A DNA stretch of 64,000 nt from NCBI GenBank assembly GCA_944378105.1, contig CALWGC010000005.1, positions 34,940-98,939 on the forward strand, written 5' to 3'. This document shows, piece after piece, positions 62,087-64,000 of this stretch. The notes under the pieces are model-generated. The model saw only the letters and a program-made list of their open reading frames with translations, ran no database searches and was not told where the DNA came from. The position numbers were made by a program, and so were the translations under genes. This DNA is from an uncultured Clostridia bacterium. Lineage in GTDB: Bacteria; Bacillota; Clostridia; Lachnospirales; Anaerotignaceae. Numbering within the stretch: the stretch's first letter is position 1; every line of letters starts with the position of its first letter.

Positions 62087-63751
62087 TTGGCTGTCAAGAA
62101 ACCAAAATTGAAGGTCATTTCTCTGGGCGGCCTGCATGAAATCGGGAAAAATATGACCGTGTTTGAATATGACCGGGATATTGTGATTGTCGATTGCGGT
62201 TTGGCGTTTCCCGAAGACGACATGTTGGGCATCGACCTGGTGATACCGGATATTACCTATTTGAAAAAAAATCAAGAAAAGATCAGAGGCATTGTCCTCA
62301 CCCATGGCCATGAAGACCATATCGGCGCTTTGCCTTATGTGCTGAAAGAACTGAATGTGCCGGTGTTTGGTACGCTTTTGACCATTGGGTTATTGGAAAA
62401 CAAACTGAAAGAGCATGGATTGTTGGATACCACCACCCGCCATGTGGTGGTGCCAGGCGAAACCATCAAATTGGGCCAGTTCCGGGTGGAATTCATCCAC
62501 ACCAACCACTCCATTGCGGACGCCGTGGCCATGGCCATCCATACCCCGGTGGGAACGGTGATCCATACCGGCGACTTTAAAATTGACTATACCCCCATCG
62601 ATGGAGAGATCATCGACTTGCATCGCTTCGCCGCCTTGGGAGAACAGGGCGTGTTGCTGTTATTAAGTGATAGCACCAACGCCGAACGGCGCGGCTTTAC
62701 CATGTCGGAAAAATCGGTGGGCGCCGTCTTTGACCGTATTTTTGAAGAAACCCCGAAAAACCGAATCATGGTGGCTACTTTCTCGTCCAATATCCACCGG
62801 ATTCAGCAGATCATCAACTCGGCTTATCAGACCAAACGGAAAGTGGCCATCATCGGCCGCAGCATGGTCAATGCCGTCAAAACCAGTATGGAACTGGGGT
62901 ACTTGAACGTACCAAATAACACCTTAATCGATATTTCCGAAATCAAAAACTATTCCGACCACCAGTTGGTGATTATCACCACCGGTTCCCAGGGTGAAAC
63001 CATGAGCGCCTTGGCCCGGATTGCCTCCAACGACCATAAGCAAGTGGTGGTCAAACCAGGAGATAAAATCATCATCAGCGCCTCCAGCATCCCCGGCAAT
63101 GAAAAAAGCATTATGCGGGTCATTAACGAGCTGATCAAAAAAGGCGCCGATGTGGTCTATGGCAGCATGGAAGATGTGCATGTCAGCGGGCACGCCAGAG
63201 AAGAAGAGCTGAAACTGATGTTGGCGCTGACAAAACCCAAATTTTTCATGCCGGTCCATGGCGAATATATCCAACTGACGGCCCATAAAAAATTGGCCGA
63301 GCAGATGGGCATTCCCAAAACCAATATTTTCTTAAATAGCATCGGCGATGTGCTGGAACTGTCCAAAAAAGAAGCCAAAGTAACCGGTACCGTCCCCAGC
63401 GGTCAGTTGTTGGTGGATGGCCTTGGCGTAGGCGATGTGGGGAACATCGTCCTGCGGGACCGCCGTCATTTGAGCGAAGATGGCTTGATGGTGGTGGTGG
63501 TGGCCGTGGAAGAAGCCACCGGCGAAATCGTTTCCGGCCCCGACATCATCTCCCGCGGTTTTGTCTATGTGAGAGAAAGCGAAGACTTGATGGAAGGCGC
63601 CAGAAAGGCCGTGGAAGATGCCTTGTTGGAAGAAGGCACCGACGGCGGCTGGAACCATACGAAAAACGTCATCCGCGATGCGCTGAAAGAATATGTATGG
63701 CAGACCACAAAGCGCAGCCCGATGATTTTGCCTATCATCATGGAAGTATAA
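62087..63751 (+). CDS. rnj: Ribonuclease J
   Basis: 554 residues. Metallo-beta-lactamase fold with HGHEDHIGALPYV (zinc ligands), HTGDFKIDYTP, beta-CASP motif region SDSTNAERRGFT and GRSMVNAVKTS, and the C-terminal PVHGEY. It trims RNA from the 5' end and cuts internally, a main mRNA decay and rRNA maturation nuclease in Gram-positive bacteria. TTG start with AGGAGG 8 bases upstream. A terminator follows. Confidence 0.96.
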   Translation: MAVKKPKLKVISLGGLHEIGKNMTVFEYDRDIVIVDCGLAFPEDDMLGIDLVIPDITYLKKNQEKIRGIVLTHGHEDHIGALPYVLKELNVPVFGTLLTIGLLENKLKEHGLLDTTTRHVVVPGETIKLGQFRVEFIHTNHSIADAVAMAIHTPVGTVIHTGDFKIDYTPIDGEIIDLHRFAALGEQGVLLLLSDSTNAERRGFTMSEKSVGAVFDRIFEETPKNRIMVATFSSNIHRIQQIINSAYQTKRKVAIIGRSMVNAVKTSMELGYLNVPNNTLIDISEIKNYSDHQLVIITTGSQGETMSALARIASNDHKQVVVKPGDKIIISASSIPGNEKSIMRVINELIKKGADVVYGSMEDVHVSGHAREEELKLMLALTKPKFFMPVHGEYIQLTAHKKLAEQMGIPKTNIFLNSIGDVLELSKKEAKVTGTVPSGQLLVDGLGVGDVGNIVLRDRRHLSEDGLMVVVVAVEEATGEIVSGPDIISRGFVYVRESEDLMEGARKAVEDALLEEGTDGGWNHTKNVIRDALKEYVWQTTKRSPMILPIIMEV

Positions 63752-63767
63752 GAAACAGCCAGAGCGG

Positions 63768-63807
63768 AAAAAAGAGCTGCTTGCCTGCGGGCAAAAGGCT
63801 CTTTTTG
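63768..63807 (+). terminator. Terminator after rnj
   Basis: AAAAAGAGC (63769-63777) pairs with GCTCTTTTT (63798-63806); inner TTGCC/GGGCAA lengthens the stem. Confidence 0.88.
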
Positions 63808-63887
63808 TTTGTAAAATTTACTTTTCGTCTATGAATCATTGAAAATAAAGGATTTCTGGTTATTTTATCCACCAAAAAATAAAATAT

Positions 63888-63905
63888 CGTACTGAAAACG
63901 TACTG
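63888..63905. repeat. Direct repeat CGTACTG next to the integrase end
   Basis: CGTACTG at 63888-63894 and 63899-63905 with AAAA between (11-base period, one helix turn). It lies 3 bases before the stop of the probable integrase, a place where attachment or integrase-binding sites are common. Two copies only, so weak. Confidence 0.4.
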
Positions 63906-63907
63906 TT

Positions 63908-64000
63908 TTAATTGTTTTTTCTCTCTTCCTGGAAATTTTGAATGAAATTTGCAATTTCCGTTCTTTTGTTTTCGTACAAATGGGCATAGGTGGTCAGTGT
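63908..64000 (-). CDS. Probable tyrosine recombinase/integrase, C-terminal end (partial)
   Basis: Reading the minus strand from the right edge gives 30 codons ending at TAA (63910-63908). The peptide begins TLTTYAHLYENKRTEIANFI. TYxHLY followed by a run of polar residues and a final helix is the usual end of phage and Tn916-type integrases, in which this Tyr is the DNA-attacking residue. Most of the gene is outside the window. The 3' end faces rnj, as for elements whose integrase lies at their border. Confidence 0.6.
   Translation of the reverse strand, partial: TLTTYAHLYENKRTEIANFIQNFQEERKNN

Noticed and set aside
1..64000. CRISPR arrays, rRNA, tRNA or insertion sequences
   Set aside because: No regularly spaced repeats, rRNA stretches, transposase motifs or convincing tRNA cloverleafs were seen by eye; a tRNA scan could still find one that I missed.

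Overview
The window looks like about 64 kb of chromosome from an anaerobic, fermentative, spore-forming member of the Bacillota, most likely Clostridia. The pointers are a complete Spo0A, a LysM plus glycosyl-hydrolase-18 spore-cortex-type enzyme, an alanine T-box leader, class III fructose-bisphosphatase, IreB-RuvX-DUF1292-RNase J, AGGAGG-type ribosome binding sites with frequent TTG starts, and an electron-bifurcating transhydrogenase of the Stn type. I cannot name the genus. I saw no rRNA, tRNA, CRISPR array or insertion sequence.

Layout. 1-3.2 kb: TRAP-TAXI transporter (5' cut) and a D-2-hydroxyacid dehydrogenase. 3.2-6.8 kb: GntR regulator, class III aminotransferase and LarA-type racemase, behind a promoter with repeated TTTCTGT half-sites and a two-hairpin leader. 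6.9-7.7 kb: proC. 7.9-13.6 kb: stnABC-like transhydrogenase. 13.8-19 kb: DUF2089 protein, aconitase-like hydratase, two AEC permeases. 19.2-26.2 kb: alaS with T-box, MocR regulator, gltX, FNT-type formate/nitrite transporter. 26.2-30.3 kb: C_GCAxxG_C_C protein, ferredoxin, FAD flavoprotein, sodium:solute symporter. 30.5-38.9 kb: glycerate kinase, DAHP synthase, SDR reductase, LysM-GH18 enzyme, membrane protein, fbp, truA. 39-44 kb: MarR-RND efflux operon. 44.1-46.5 kb: glnA, ANTAR regulator, PII protein. 46.6-48.9 kb: small accessory island (zinc ribbon, two XRE regulators, RHH regulator with a perfect dyad operator, two small membrane proteins). 49-51.7 kb: spo0A, CYTH protein, DJ-1/PfpI protein and partner. 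51.8-55.1 kb: MacAB-like ABC exporter. 55.1-63.8 kb: crotonase, DEAD-box helicase, two DUF1292 proteins, LysR, mtaB, ireB, ruvX, rnj. The right edge holds the 3' end of a probable tyrosine integrase.

How the parts fit: the first 6.7 kb can interconvert 2-hydroxy acids, 2-oxo acids and amino acids (uptake, dehydrogenation, racemisation, transamination). The Stn-like complex would balance NADPH, NADH and ferredoxin. The flavoprotein-ferredoxin-symporter set suggests use of an imported organic acid as electron acceptor or donor. glnA-ANTAR-PII is a compact nitrogen-control unit with a terminator in the glnA leader.

The most interesting unexplained items are the gntR control region, a 14-base motif shared by the hydratase and AEC promoters, the RHH-controlled small-membrane-protein island, the orphan flavoprotein system, and the mobile-element edge at the right end. 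All functional names come from reading motifs by eye; no database search was run.
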